Below, one piece after another: positions 32,878 to 41,265 of a DNA stretch of 64,000 nucleotides (positions are counted from its first letter, which is position 1; each line of letters opens with the position of its first letter). Below the pieces are notes generated by a model. It ran no database searches, was not told where the DNA came from, and worked only from the letters and a program-made list of their open reading frames with translations. A program made the translations under genes and the position numbers. The stretch lies in the NCBI RefSeq assembly GCF_010119935.1, contig NZ_CP048209.1, forward strand, positions 3,971,001 through 4,035,000, read 5' to 3'. The DNA is from Paenibacillus lycopersici (GTDB lineage Bacteria > Bacillota > Bacilli > Paenibacillales > Paenibacillaceae).

Positions 32878-34620
32878 TCACGGGCATTGGACGGCTATAT
32901 GGCTGAAGGATGCGAAGTCGAACAATCCCTTGTCCGTCAGCTTCAGCGACGGGATGACGGGCAGCGTCAGGAACGACAAGGTCAGGAACGGATTGAACGA
33001 CCGCCGGGCGCCGATCGAGTCCAATGCGCGCTTCACCTGTTCAAGCCGCATGCATACCTCCCCGTATGGACGATCGGACATCAAGCCGGCGATCGGCAAA
33101 TCCAGCGCCGCCAGCACCCGTCCGTCCATGACGACCGCAAGACCGCCGTTATGCGCTGCAAGATGCTCGATGGCGGCCAGCATATCCTCGTCCGAGGCGC
33201 CGGCGACGACGATATTGTGCGAATCATGGGAGACGGACGAGGCGATCGCTCCCTTACCGAACCCGAAGCCCTTGACGATGCCGACCCCGACGTTGCCTGT
33301 CGCATGATGGCGCTCGACGACGGCGAGCTTCAATTGATCCTTATCGACCGAAGGCCGGAACTTGCCGTCCCGGATATCGACCGTTTCCTGCAGATGGCGC
33401 GTTACGATTTGATTGGGAATGATCTCGATGACGTTGCAGCGATCGGACGACAGCGGAATATCCAGATCCTGCGAGGCGACGGCCTTGACCTGCATCGCCG
33501 CGATCGACGGCGGAAGGTCGCCTTGCGGGATCGGCGCCGGGAACGCGGAGGTATCCAGAATGCCTTGCTCCACGATGCGAACCCCTGCTTTGTACACGGC
33601 GTGGATGGCAATGCTGCCAAGATCGTCCAGCAGCAGCATATCCGCCTTATACCCCGGCGCGATAGCCCCTCTGTCCCGGAGACCGAAGCATTCGGCCGCG
33701 TTGATCGTGATCATCTGAATAGCCGTGATCGGGTCGAGTCCCTTCCGGATCGCAAGCCGGGCGACATGATCGACGCTGCCTTCCGCGACCAGATCGTCGG
33801 GCAGCTTATCGTCGGTGACGAACAGCGCCCGCCTTGCGTTGCGCTGCGTGATCGCGGGCAGCAGCAAATCGAGGTTTCTCGCGACGGTGCCTTCCCGGAT
33901 CATCAGATGCATGCCGAGATCCAGTCTGTCCTTCGCTTCCATGGCCGTAACGCATTCATGATCCGTTCGGATGCCCGCGGCCATATAGATGTTGAGCTCT
34001 TCCCGGCCGATGCCCGCCGCATGGCCGTCGATGCGGCGCCGCTGCGCGTCGGCCAGCTTGCTCAGCATCGCGTCTTCGGCGCCGGCGACGGCAGGGAAGT
34101 TCATCACCTCGGCCAATCCAAGCACCTGCGGATGCGCATAGAACGGCGCCAGCCGTTCCGCTTCGAGCACGGCGCCGCCGCTCTCGAACGACGTGGCGGG
34201 CACGCACGAGGGGAGCATGACGAACAGATCGACCGGCAGCGATTCGGCGCTGCGGAGCATATACGCGATGCCGTCCTCGCCGGCCACGTTCCCGATTTCA
34301 TGCGGGTCGGTGACGGCGGCGGTGACGCCGTGCAGCAGCAACAGCTTCGCGAATTCGCCCGGCGCGAGCATGGAGCTCTCGACATGCACGTGACCGTCGA
34401 TGAAGCCGGGAACGAGGTAGCGTCCTTCCGCCTGGATCGTCTCCTTCCCTTCGTACGTGCCGATTCCGGCGATTACGCCGTCAACGACGGCAACGTCGCC
34501 TTCCATGAGTTCCCCTGTGAATACGTTGACGATTGTCGCTTGTTTGATGACGAGATCGGCGGGCATCCGCTTGCCTGCGACCAAGATTCTTCGGCGGAGC
34601 GCTTCGCGTTCCTGTTCCAT
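32878..34620 (-). CDS. ade: Adenine deaminase
   Basis: 580 residues, the usual length of bacterial Ade. Amidohydrolase motifs: VPGFIDGHVHVESSM (HxH), a Glu/His pair in LGLAEVMNFP and HAAGIG, GIRTDHECV, and the late FVTDDKLPDDL with the catalytic Asp. It converts adenine to hypoxanthine and ammonia in purine salvage, with manganese/iron at the active site. The ATG at 34620 has AGGCAGGT upstream. An adenine-class riboswitch in the leader probably raises expression when adenine is abundant. Convergent with the MFS gene. Confidence 0.95.
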   Translation of the reverse strand: MEQEREALRRRILVAGKRMPADLVIKQATIVNVFTGELMEGDVAVVDGVIAGIGTYEGKETIQAEGRYLVPGFIDGHVHVESSMLAPGEFAKLLLLHGVTAAVTDPHEIGNVAGEDGIAYMLRSAESLPVDLFVMLPSCVPATSFESGGAVLEAERLAPFYAHPQVLGLAEVMNFPAVAGAEDAMLSKLADAQRRRIDGHAAGIGREELNIYMAAGIRTDHECVTAMEAKDRLDLGMHLMIREGTVARNLDLLLPAITQRNARRALFVTDDKLPDDLVAEGSVDHVARLAIRKGLDPITAIQMITINAAECFGLRDRGAIAPGYKADMLLLDDLGSIAIHAVYKAGVRIVEQGILDTSAFPAPIPQGDLPPSIAAMQVKAVASQDLDIPLSSDRCNVIEIIPNQIVTRHLQETVDIRDGKFRPSVDKDQLKLAVVERHHATGNVGVGIVKGFGFGKGAIASSVSHDSHNIVVAGASDEDMLAAIEHLAAHNGGLAVVMDGRVLAALDLPIAGLMSDRPYGEVCMRLEQVKRALDSIGARRSFNPFLTLSFLTLPVIPSLKLTDKGLFDFASFSHIAVQCP

Positions 34621-34727
34621 TTCGTTCGACCTGCCTTTCGATTGCAGCCTTCCCGTTCGCCCGAAGGCGTCCATGTGGCCGTTGACTACATACTTCGCGG
34701 CCCCTATCGCGAGAATGAGCGTACGCC

Positions 34728-34828
34728 AAAAATCCCGATCACAAAAAGTAGTATTGCCCTTTTTGTAATCAGGATTTTACGGTTCCTGGTAGAGACCCTC
34801 AAACCTTATTATTGAGGTTATACGCGTT
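34728..34828 (-). promoter_or_regulatory. Purine riboswitch, adenine class, with terminator platform, upstream of ade
   Basis: On the minus strand the leader contains TATAACCTCAATAATAAGG, GAGGGTCTCTACCAGGAACC and GTAAAATCCTGATTAC, nearly identical to the known B. subtilis pbuE adenine aptamer. The base at the specificity position is U (TGATTA), marking adenine rather than guanine. The aptamer 3' part can alternatively pair with a downstream strand to make an 18-pair terminator (34731-34776) followed by TTTTT. Binding of adenine should prevent termination (on-switch). P1 seems short. Confidence 0.9.
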
Positions 34829-34849
34829 CGTATGGAATGACTCGTCATT

Positions 34850-34878
34850 ATCATACCGGGCGCGTGCCGGGAAGTCAA
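34850..34878 (-). promoter_or_regulatory. Sigma-A promoter of the ade riboswitch transcript
   Basis: TTGACT (34873-34878) and TATGAT (34850-34855) on the minus strand with 17 bases between, placing the start about 15-20 bases before the aptamer. Confidence 0.8.
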
Positions 34879-34926
34879 CCACGAACGGAACGCGCCTGCC
34901 AGTCGATCGCTGCATTCGAAAGCCGA

Positions 34927-35418
34927 TTAGAGACTGCCCTTCTCGATCAAGCTGCGCACATCCGCTTCGATCGCCGCAGGATCGGTCGGCGCCGGATATT
35001 GCTTCAGGACGTTGCCCTGCTTGTCCACGAGGAACTTGGCGAAATTCCAATCGATATCGCCCGTATGGTACGGAGCAGGCACGGCATCCACGAGGTGCTT
35101 GTACAGCGGATGCGCGTGCTCGCCTTTGACGTCGATCTTCGCGAACATCGGGAACGTAACGCCGTAATTCAATTCGCAGAACTGCGCGATTTCCTCGTTG
35201 CTGCCGGGCTCCTGTTCCTTGAACTGGTTGCACGGGAAGCCGAGCACGACGACGCCTTCGTCCTTGAACGCCTCGTACAGCGACTGCAGCCCTTTGTAAT
35301 GCGGCGTCAATCCGCAAGCGCTCGCCGTGTTGACGATCAGCATGATCTTGCCCTCGTATGGCGCAAGCGTCGTCTCCTTGCCGTCGATCGTTGTCACCTT
35401 GAAATCATAAATGCCCAT
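34927..35418 (-). CDS. Glutathione peroxidase-family thiol peroxidase
   Basis: 163 residues with the thioredoxin-like fold: peroxidatic Cys 35 in NTASACGLTPHY, the WNFAKFLVD motif near 123 and the conserved FPCNQF (about 60, second Cys). In Firmicutes these reduce peroxides with thioredoxin, without selenium. A strong GGGAGGGG site precedes the ATG. Its promoter (TTGCTT-N18-TATAAT) overlaps a PerR-like palindrome, suggesting peroxide induction. It is a single-gene unit. Confidence 0.92.
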   Translation of the reverse strand: MGIYDFKVTTIDGKETTLAPYEGKIMLIVNTASACGLTPHYKGLQSLYEAFKDEGVVVLGFPCNQFKEQEPGSNEEIAQFCELNYGVTFPMFAKIDVKGEHAHPLYKHLVDAVPAPYHTGDIDWNFAKFLVDKQGNVLKQYPAPTDPAAIEADVRSLIEKGSL

Positions 35419-35471
35419 GAGCGGTCCCCTCCCGAAATCGGCCGTTAGTCGATTTCATTAAATTAAATTGC

Positions 35472-35509
35472 ATAAAATTATTATAGACGATTCCGCGATT
35501 CGTAAGCAA
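35472..35509 (-). promoter_or_regulatory. Promoter of the peroxidase gene with PerR-like box
   Basis: Minus strand: -35 TTGCTT at 35504-35509, 18 bases, -10 TATAAT at 35480-35485. The 15-base CTATAATAATTTTAT (35472-35486) matches the PerR consensus TTATAATNATTATAA at 11 of 14 fixed positions. Confidence 0.6.
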
Positions 35510-35579
35510 CTTTATTTTGAGCCGGCATGCCTGTCCACACGCCTGTCAAGCAGCAATCAAGCTTACGATCGACAATGCC

Positions 35580-36494
35580 TCACTTGTCGCGGCTCATCGC
35601 TTGCTGCAACTGATCGGCAAGCTGCTCTGCATGCTCCCATTGAATCGGACGGACGCCGGCCGGCGGAGTCCCGGCCGCCGAAGACCGGCATGTCCAAGCC
35701 ACCGGAATATCGTTGCCGAGCGCATATCCGGCGTACATCCATGTCTCCGCTTCGGGAGCGCTGATGTCCGCGATCAACAGTTTGCATGTAAGCAGCTGCT
35801 GCATCGCTTCCTGCACGGGCGTGTCGGCCGCGCTCCGCGGCCTGCCTTGATGGACCAGCTTCGGCGCGTAGCCGAGCTGCAGCAGCCTCGGGAAGACGTT
35901 CTCCGTCCATTGCTGCGCCATGTCCTCCTCGCCATCCGGAAGCAGGACGAAGCAAGGCTTGTACGCTTTGCCCGATGCGCTTGCGTCCGCCTCCAGCCAC
36001 CCTTTCTCCGTCAAACGGAACGTCGAGCCGATCCGCTCGATCATTCCTTCTTCCTTCAGCTTCTCGACGAGGTAGACCAATTCCTGCAAATTAAGCGAAT
36101 ACGTAAGATTAAAGCATTGCGAGAACTGATTGATCACGACCGGTTCGCCCGGCCCGTTCGAATGTCGGTGCAGATAGCGAAGCAGCTTCAGCCCCTTCTC
36201 CTCCGGCGTGAGCGGAATCAGCGGCGATTGCAGGATGGCCCCGAGCTCGTCGTAAGCGACGACGACCGTCTCTTCGCAATCGCTCTGTTCCCGGATATAA
36301 GCCGAAATAATCGGGAATGCGGACCGTTTCTCCGCATACGACAACAGGCGGAACGGTTCGCTGCTGCCATCCTTCAAACCGTAAGAGCCGCTTGGCGAGC
36401 ACAGGCAGTTCATGTACCATTCGCTGCCGCCTTTATGTTTCACCTGCACGAGCGCATCGCAGAACAGGCATCGTTTCGTATCCAATACTTCCAT
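35580..36494 (-). CDS. Zinc-finger/winged-helix protein with nucleoside deoxyribosyltransferase-like C-terminal domain
   Basis: 304 residues. The N-terminus has CLFCDA (CxxC) and a later CLCSP, a probable zinc finger; the middle (about 90-170) looks like a winged helix (YSLNLQELVYLVEKLKEEGMIERIGSTFRLTEKGW). The C-terminal 110 residues end in CKLLIADISAPEAETWMYAG then YALGNDIPVAWTC, matching the (F/L)IADFTG...YFEAGFAMGLGIPVIWTC pattern of a widespread, little-studied NDT/TIR-like family. The glutamate expected in YFEAG is replaced by Tyr. Its role (nucleotide sensing, defence or metabolism) is unknown. The start at 36494 is the best-spaced ATG from GGGGAGG, though 12 bases away. Confidence 0.65.
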   Translation of the reverse strand: MEVLDTKRCLFCDALVQVKHKGGSEWYMNCLCSPSGSYGLKDGSSEPFRLLSYAEKRSAFPIISAYIREQSDCEETVVVAYDELGAILQSPLIPLTPEEKGLKLLRYLHRHSNGPGEPVVINQFSQCFNLTYSLNLQELVYLVEKLKEEGMIERIGSTFRLTEKGWLEADASASGKAYKPCFVLLPDGEEDMAQQWTENVFPRLLQLGYAPKLVHQGRPRSAADTPVQEAMQQLLTCKLLIADISAPEAETWMYAGYALGNDIPVAWTCRSSAAGTPPAGVRPIQWEHAEQLADQLQQAMSRDK

Positions 36495-36538
36495 GAGCGT
36501 TATCATCCTCCCCTTCTTTATGAAGGATTCGCAGCGAA

Positions 36539-36555
36539 CGCCCCTTATAGGGGCG
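36539..36555 (-). terminator. Hairpin after the gene at 36565
   Basis: CGCCCCT/AGGGGCG with a TAT loop, ten bases past the stop; no U-tract. Confidence 0.45.
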
Positions 36556-36564
36556 CCGCGGCCA

Positions 36565-36843
36565 TTAAGCTTTTCTCATGTTTGATGTACCCTGCGCGCC
36601 GCCGTTTGAAGCGGTCCAAATATTGCCGTTCCAGACGATGGTATCGCCTGCCTCGATGCCGGCTTCCACCTTCTCTGCGGCAAGCAGCAGCGTCCTGCCG
36701 TTGATCAGCGCCGTCACGCCTTCCGGTCCCGTCATCGTGACGAGCCCGGTTCGCTGCACCAGACAGCTTGTGCCGGATGCCGTTCGTTTCGTATTATTAT
36801 CAGCCGATCCCGCCGCATTTTCTGCCGTCGCGTCTTCTTCCAT
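36565..36843 (-). CDS. Hypothetical protein, 92 residues
   Basis: Begins MEEDATAENAAGSADNN, polar and probably disordered for 25 residues, then a beta-rich part (GLVTMTGPEGVTALINGRTLLLA, DTIVWNGNIWTA). AAGGAAGGGG lies ten bases before the ATG; an in-frame GTG two codons upstream is an alternative. No family is recognised and no signal peptide is visible. It precedes the zinc-finger protein on the same strand, but a hairpin separates them. Confidence 0.55.
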   Translation of the reverse strand: MEEDATAENAAGSADNNTKRTASGTSCLVQRTGLVTMTGPEGVTALINGRTLLLAAEKVEAGIEAGDTIVWNGNIWTASNGGAQGTSNMRKA

Positions 36844-37197
36844 GCCCACGCCGCCCCTTCCTTACACATCCAACGAAGCCGCAGCGCTCTCTGCGGTCTT
36901 GCTGCTCATTATCATCATAGTCCTGTCGGGAAATAATGCAATCCGCTGTTCACATCCTTCTCGCCACTCTGCGCTGTTCAGGGCTGTTAACGTCGACTGT
37001 CATTGATAACGTCCAGAGAATAACGAATCTCGCGTCTGTCTGTCGAGAGACGAGGTCCTTCTCCTTATGGCAGCATTGAAATGGGCAAGAAAAAGAGACG
37101 GGAGTATGGACAATGCCCGGATCGCCGATGCACCCGGCTCATACATTAATGAATGAATGCTTTCACGACAAAGCTGCGAGGAGTGTAAAGGGACCTA
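36844..37197. other. Intergenic stretch with no recognised feature
   Basis: 354 bases between the small minus-strand gene and the GT8 pseudogene. I see no open frame with a ribosome binding site and no repeat. The last 20 bases contain the AAAGGGA site for the GT8 remnant. Confidence 0.5.
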
Positions 37198-37684
37198 ATG
37201 ATCGAACTGGCTTTGGCATTCAACGACCGCAGCGGATCGTATGCGAAGCATGCCGCCGTCACGCTGATGTCGATTATTCAACGGACGGACTCACGCTGAA
37301 CGTTCATATCTTGCACGACGACACGCTGACCGAAGAGAACAAGCGCAAACAAGTCTCTACCGCCTGTACCTGCCGAACGTGCTGCAAACAGAGAAAGTCA
37401 TTTATTTGGATTGCGATCTCTTCGTGAATATGGATATCGCGGAATTATGGAACATTGATCTGGGCGAGCATTATTTGGCCGCTTCGATCGATCAGGGCAT
37501 CATGGGCGTCAAGGAAGAGATTATTGCCTGCGGCCTGGAGCCGAGCCGATATTTCAATTCCGGCGTTATACTGCTCGGATTGGCGAATATGCGCGCGAGA
37601 ACGAACCGCGATCAAGAGATGCTGAGGTTCTTGTCCGATTATCCTCATACGACCCTTCCGGGCCAGGATGTCCTCAATCACTGA
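37198..37684 (+). pseudogene. Decayed glycosyltransferase family 8 gene
   Basis: Starts at an ATG with AAAGGGA upstream: IELALAFNDRSGSYAKHAAV then TLMSIIQRTDSR and a stop (about 37302). A second frame continues with LNVHILHDDTLTEENKRKQ, and a third from about 37357 with LPNVLQTEKVIYLDCDLFVN, FNSGVILLGLANMR and DVLNH before a stop at 37684. These are GT8 motifs (DCD is the metal-binding DXD) in correct order. Two frameshifts, a small internal loss and absence of the C-terminal third make it inactive. It abuts the broken nucleotidyltransferase gene, suggesting a decayed polysaccharide cluster. Confidence 0.85.
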
Positions 37685-38644
37685 TGTATCGGCCGGGATT
37701 CGCGTCCAGCGAAGCGTTCGACACCAGTACATGGGAGCCGAAGATGCTGTCCTGCGCTTTCGCGTGATCGAGCACGATGGCGTTCTCGAGACGGCATGCA
37801 TCGATTTCGCAATCAGGCCCCACATAGACATAAGGACCGAGCGTGCTGTTTCCCACGACAGCCGACGGAGCGATATTGACGGGAGGAATGATCGTCACAT
37901 CAGCCCTTTCGATCCCCCGACTGCTGTAACCGAATAGCGGTCCAGCATGAACCGGTTGGCCGCCAGCCACCGATCCGGATTGCCGATGTCGAAGAACGGC
38001 TCTGCCATGAGGCTGTACGTCACGCGAGCTCCGGCTTCAATCAAACCCATGATCGCGTCCGTAATTTCGTATTCGCCCCTCGCGGACGGCTGAAGCCGGT
38101 CGAGCATTTGAAAAATGGCGCCGCCGAATGCATAGACGCCGACAATGGCTAGATCGGACATAGGCGCTGCGGGCTTTTCGTCCAGTCGTACGATGATGCC
38201 TTCTCGCAACGTCGCCACCCCGAATTGACGCGGATCGTCAACGCGCGCGAGCAGCAGCGACGCTTCCGCGTTGCCGTTCGCCACTTGTTCGATCAATGCG
38301 CTTGGAACGTCATTCACCAAATTGTCTCCCAGCATTAAGAAGAAAGGTCCATCCTGTAGAAACGAGCGTCCTGCTTGGACCGCATGCGCCAGGCCAAGCG
38401 CTTCATCTTGCAGGAAATACGAGATGGAAGCGCCGAACGAACTCCCGTTTCCCAGCAAGCGGCGTATCTGATGCTGGGTTGCGTTCAGCACGACCCCAAT
38501 GTCGTTAATGCCCAGCTTTACGAACTGCTCGACAATCGAGACGATGACAGGAACCCCGTTCACAGGAACCGTGCATTTCGGCCTGGAATAAGTAAACGGC
38601 CTCAGCCGCGTGCCATGACCAGCGCATAAGATCATCCCTTTCAT
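37674..38644 (-). pseudogene. Sugar-1-phosphate nucleotidyltransferase (RmlA-like), frameshifted
   Basis: First frame from 38644 (GGGAGG before the ATG): MKGMILCAGHGTRLRPFTYS, a nucleotide-binding GxGTRLRP signature, then LGDNLVND, GEYEITDAI and FFDIGNPDRWLAANRFMLDRYS, ending at a stop at 37895. Another frame continues with RGIERADVTIIPPVNIAPSA and left-handed beta-helix repeats (GNSTLGPYVYVGPDCEID) to a stop at 37674. Adding one G to the run of five G (minus strand, 37914-37918) would join them as ...TAVGGIERADV. It resembles long glucose-1-phosphate thymidylyltransferases with a hexapeptide tail. It is therefore a recent single-base lesion, a phase-variable gene or a base-call error. Confidence 0.8.
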
Positions 38645-38906
38645 AGCAGCCTCCCGATAGAACGATCTGATAGCATCATCCCTTCTATAAAGATATGACT
38701 AAGCGGCAACGTTGGACTAGACGGCTTACTTGCTTGAATTACCTAAATATCGCGATGCAAGACAACGCCGCCGGCATGCGAGAGATAGCGGGCTTATCCC
38801 TTAAAGATACGCGAACGTCTTATGGTATCCGCCTTGTCCCTGGAACGCATAGATTCATAATGTAATGGGATGTCATATTCAATCATGGAGGGAGCGACTG
38901 ACGTTT

Positions 38907-39437
38907 ATGGCGGTTTGTACCGTAAAGCACGGCAGCAAAAAGCATCACAAAGCGGCGAGAAAATGCTCGACTGCCAGCTCAAGAATCACGCTCGCAATTC
39001 TGCAAACGATCCAGCAGACGCAAGCGCAATTGCAAGCGCAGCAGCAGTTCCAAGCCCAGCTGCAAGCGCAGATTAATGCACAGGTACAGGCGCAATTGCT
39101 GTTCCAGACGCAAGTGCAAGGACAGATTCAAAGCGCCGAGCAGTCGCAATATCAAGCGCAGCTGCAATTCTTCGCGCTCGTACAAACCCATATTCAAACC
39201 CAGCAGCAACAGCTGCAGCAGATGCAGGATCAACTCGATTCACAGCAGCAGCAGGAACAACAGCAGCAGCAGCAAATCGTAAACTTTGAGTCGTCGCCGC
39301 CTCCGCCTTCGGGCGAACCGTCGCCTCTTCTTGCGCAGCAACAGCAGCAACAGCAACAAGAAAGCGATCCCGAACAACAGCAACAACAGCAGCAGCAAAG
39401 TATAAATCCCGAGCCGCCGCCAACGCCGGCGACCTAG
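38907..39437 (+). CDS. Glutamine-rich low-complexity protein
   Basis: 176 residues. A basic start with Cys (MAVCTVKHGSKKHHKAARKC) is followed by helix-prone Gln repeats (QAQLQAQQQFQAQLQAQ, spaced with Ala, Leu, Val) at about 35-110, then poly-Gln runs of up to eight and Pro/Ser/Glu segments. No signal peptide is evident. GGAGGG lies 14 bases before the ATG, which is long. Coding is supported by the strong bias to non-stop Gln codons and a terminator directly after. Candidates are a spore-coat, matrix or phase-separating protein; nothing in the sequence decides. Confidence 0.7.
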   Translation: MAVCTVKHGSKKHHKAARKCSTASSRITLAILQTIQQTQAQLQAQQQFQAQLQAQINAQVQAQLLFQTQVQGQIQSAEQSQYQAQLQFFALVQTHIQTQQQQLQQMQDQLDSQQQQEQQQQQQIVNFESSPPPPSGEPSPLLAQQQQQQQQESDPEQQQQQQQQSINPEPPPTPAT

Positions 39438-39470
39438 CGCATCAAACTCGCGATAGCCGGTCTGAAGAGA

Positions 39471-39504
39471 AACCCGCATGTTTAATAATGCGGGTTCTTC
39501 TCAT
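39471..39504 (+). terminator. Terminator after the Gln-rich gene
   Basis: AACCCGCAT/ATGCGGGTT stem with an eight-base loop, followed by CTTCTC. Confidence 0.75.
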
Positions 39505-39654
39505 TGAGACCTACAATAGGACGGCCAAAACGACGCTCCCTTGCGATGGTTCATTTGCTTCGTCCCCGTATACCCGTTGCCGGAGAAAAAGGTATTCAAC
39601 TCCGTATGAAAGCGGTTTATAATGGAAGGAATTTACTGAGAGGAGAAGTTGACC

Positions 39655-40950
39655 TTGAATAAACGAATCATGACGCTCGCAGTCTTGCTGCTCGTGCTTG
39701 TATTGGCGGCGGGATGCAAGAACAGCACGCAAAATCATGAAAATGCGGCGGCGAATACAGCGGAGAACGACAAGCCGCCGGCCAATCAAGAAGAGACGGC
39801 CGCGCCGGCCCCAGACCCGGCCGTCTCGCCGATCCCCGATCCGGTGCCAGCTGACGTGCCTTTGACTGCGCCGGACCCGAAGCTGCCGAAGCGCGACCCC
39901 CGGTCGGCGCAGCTTGACGTACGGAAACAATCGAAGCAGCTCGGAAGAGGCGTCAATCTTGGCAATGCGCTGGAAGCGCCGGTAGAAGGGCAATGGGGAG
40001 TCACGCTAGAGGAAAGTTACTTCAAGACGATCAAGGATGCGGGTTTCGAGACGGTTCGCGTTCCGATCAAGTGGTCGGGGCATGCGGACGCGAATGCGCC
40101 GTACGCCATTGAAGCCGCGTTTTTCGATCGCATAGATTGGGTGCTCGGCCAGGCGTTGAAGCAAGGGCTGAACGTCGTTCTTGACATGCACAATTACGAT
40201 GAGTTCAATGCGAACGCAGACGAGCAAGAATCTCGTTTTCTGGCTTTATGGAAGCAAATCTCGGCGCGGTATAAAGAGCTGCCAGGCAATGTGTACTACG
40301 AGCTGGCCAATGAACCGAACGGTTCTCTGACCTGGTCCAAATGGAATAAAATGCTGAAGAAAGCGCTCGATACGGTTCGGAGCGAGGATCCGTGGCATAC
40401 GATCATTATCGATTCCGCCAACTGGAGCAATTACGCCGCGCTCGTGTCGCTCGACATTCCGGATACCGAACGGAACGTCATCGTTTCCTTCCATTATTAC
40501 GATCCGTTTCTCTTTACTCATCAAGGTGCAGATTGGGTAGGCCCGGAGAACGGAACAACCGGCATCGTATGGCCAGGTCCCCCGGCGCAGAAGGCGGAAC
40601 CTGTCGATGCCGCCAAGCAGGTACAGTGGGTGAACGATTGGTTCAATGCGTATAATACGGAACCGGCGGACACGAATCCGGCTGGCCCCCATGCGATTGC
40701 GGAAGCTTTCGATCAGGCGGAAAGATGGGGAGAAGAGAACAACCGGCCGATTTGGCTCGGCGAATTCGGCGCGTACAGCAATGCCGACATGGCTTCGCGA
40801 GCACGCTGGACGAGCTTCGTGCGCGAACAAGCCGAGAAGCATGGCTTCGGCTGGTCGTATTGGGAATTTTGCGCGGGGTTCGGCGTATATGATCCAGCGG
40901 CTAACGGCTATCGGAAGGAATTGCTGGAGGCGTTGATTCCTCCTGAATAG
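39655..40950 (+). CDS. Secreted GH5 endoglucanase-type lipoprotein
   Basis: 431 residues: lipoprotein signal with LAAGC (Cys 21), a Pro/Ala/Glu-rich tether (about 25-75), and a GH5 domain with RGVNLGNALEAP, FETVRVPIKWSGHAD, the acid/base Glu in YYELANEPNG and the nucleophile in PIWLGEFGAYSN. It should hydrolyse beta-1,4-glucans or similar polysaccharides at the cell surface. The start is a TTG at 39655, nine bases after AGGAG; the TTG at 39649 is too close to it. It ends in a strong imperfect hairpin. Confidence 0.92.
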   Translation: MNKRIMTLAVLLLVLVLAAGCKNSTQNHENAAANTAENDKPPANQEETAAPAPDPAVSPIPDPVPADVPLTAPDPKLPKRDPRSAQLDVRKQSKQLGRGVNLGNALEAPVEGQWGVTLEESYFKTIKDAGFETVRVPIKWSGHADANAPYAIEAAFFDRIDWVLGQALKQGLNVVLDMHNYDEFNANADEQESRFLALWKQISARYKELPGNVYYELANEPNGSLTWSKWNKMLKKALDTVRSEDPWHTIIIDSANWSNYAALVSLDIPDTERNVIVSFHYYDPFLFTHQGADWVGPENGTTGIVWPGPPAQKAEPVDAAKQVQWVNDWFNAYNTEPADTNPAGPHAIAEAFDQAERWGEENNRPIWLGEFGAYSNADMASRARWTSFVREQAEKHGFGWSYWEFCAGFGVYDPAANGYRKELLEALIPPE

Positions 40951-40987
40951 AGAGCCGGATGTTACTTGGATGTTCCCTTGTACGTCC

Positions 40988-41023
40988 AAGAACACCTGCC
41001 GGATGAATCCTGCAGATGTTCTT
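40988..41023 (+). terminator. Terminator after the GH5 gene
   Basis: Arms of 17 bases, AAGAACACCTGCCGGAT and ATCCTGCAGATGTTCTT (15 pairs), with a GA loop, then GTATTC. Confidence 0.7.
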
Positions 41024-41265
41024 GTATTCATGGACGTGAACCACGCCAGATCTCCTGCCTCCGCTTTCTCGCCACGCACGATTCTCCACGAACGGCGCGT
41101 AACGATCCCAAGCGAATTCCGCTCCCGTTAAACCGGCCGAGCGTTCCCGCCCGAACGATGGTGACGACGAGCGCGTCAATATTAACCGCGAAATGCCAAT
41201 GCTGATTAATTGAAAGGCCGACAGCATCGGCGTTTTGGGTAGCACCGCGAACAAACATAGGCAGG

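Noticed and set aside
32887..34815. 642-residue plus-strand frame opposite ade
   Set aside because: Antisense shadow that even spans the riboswitch.
38847..38870. Sigma-K-type promoter before the Gln-rich gene (CATAATGTA)
   Set aside because: The -10 fits CATANNNTA but no AC is found at the -35 spacing, so it is not supported.
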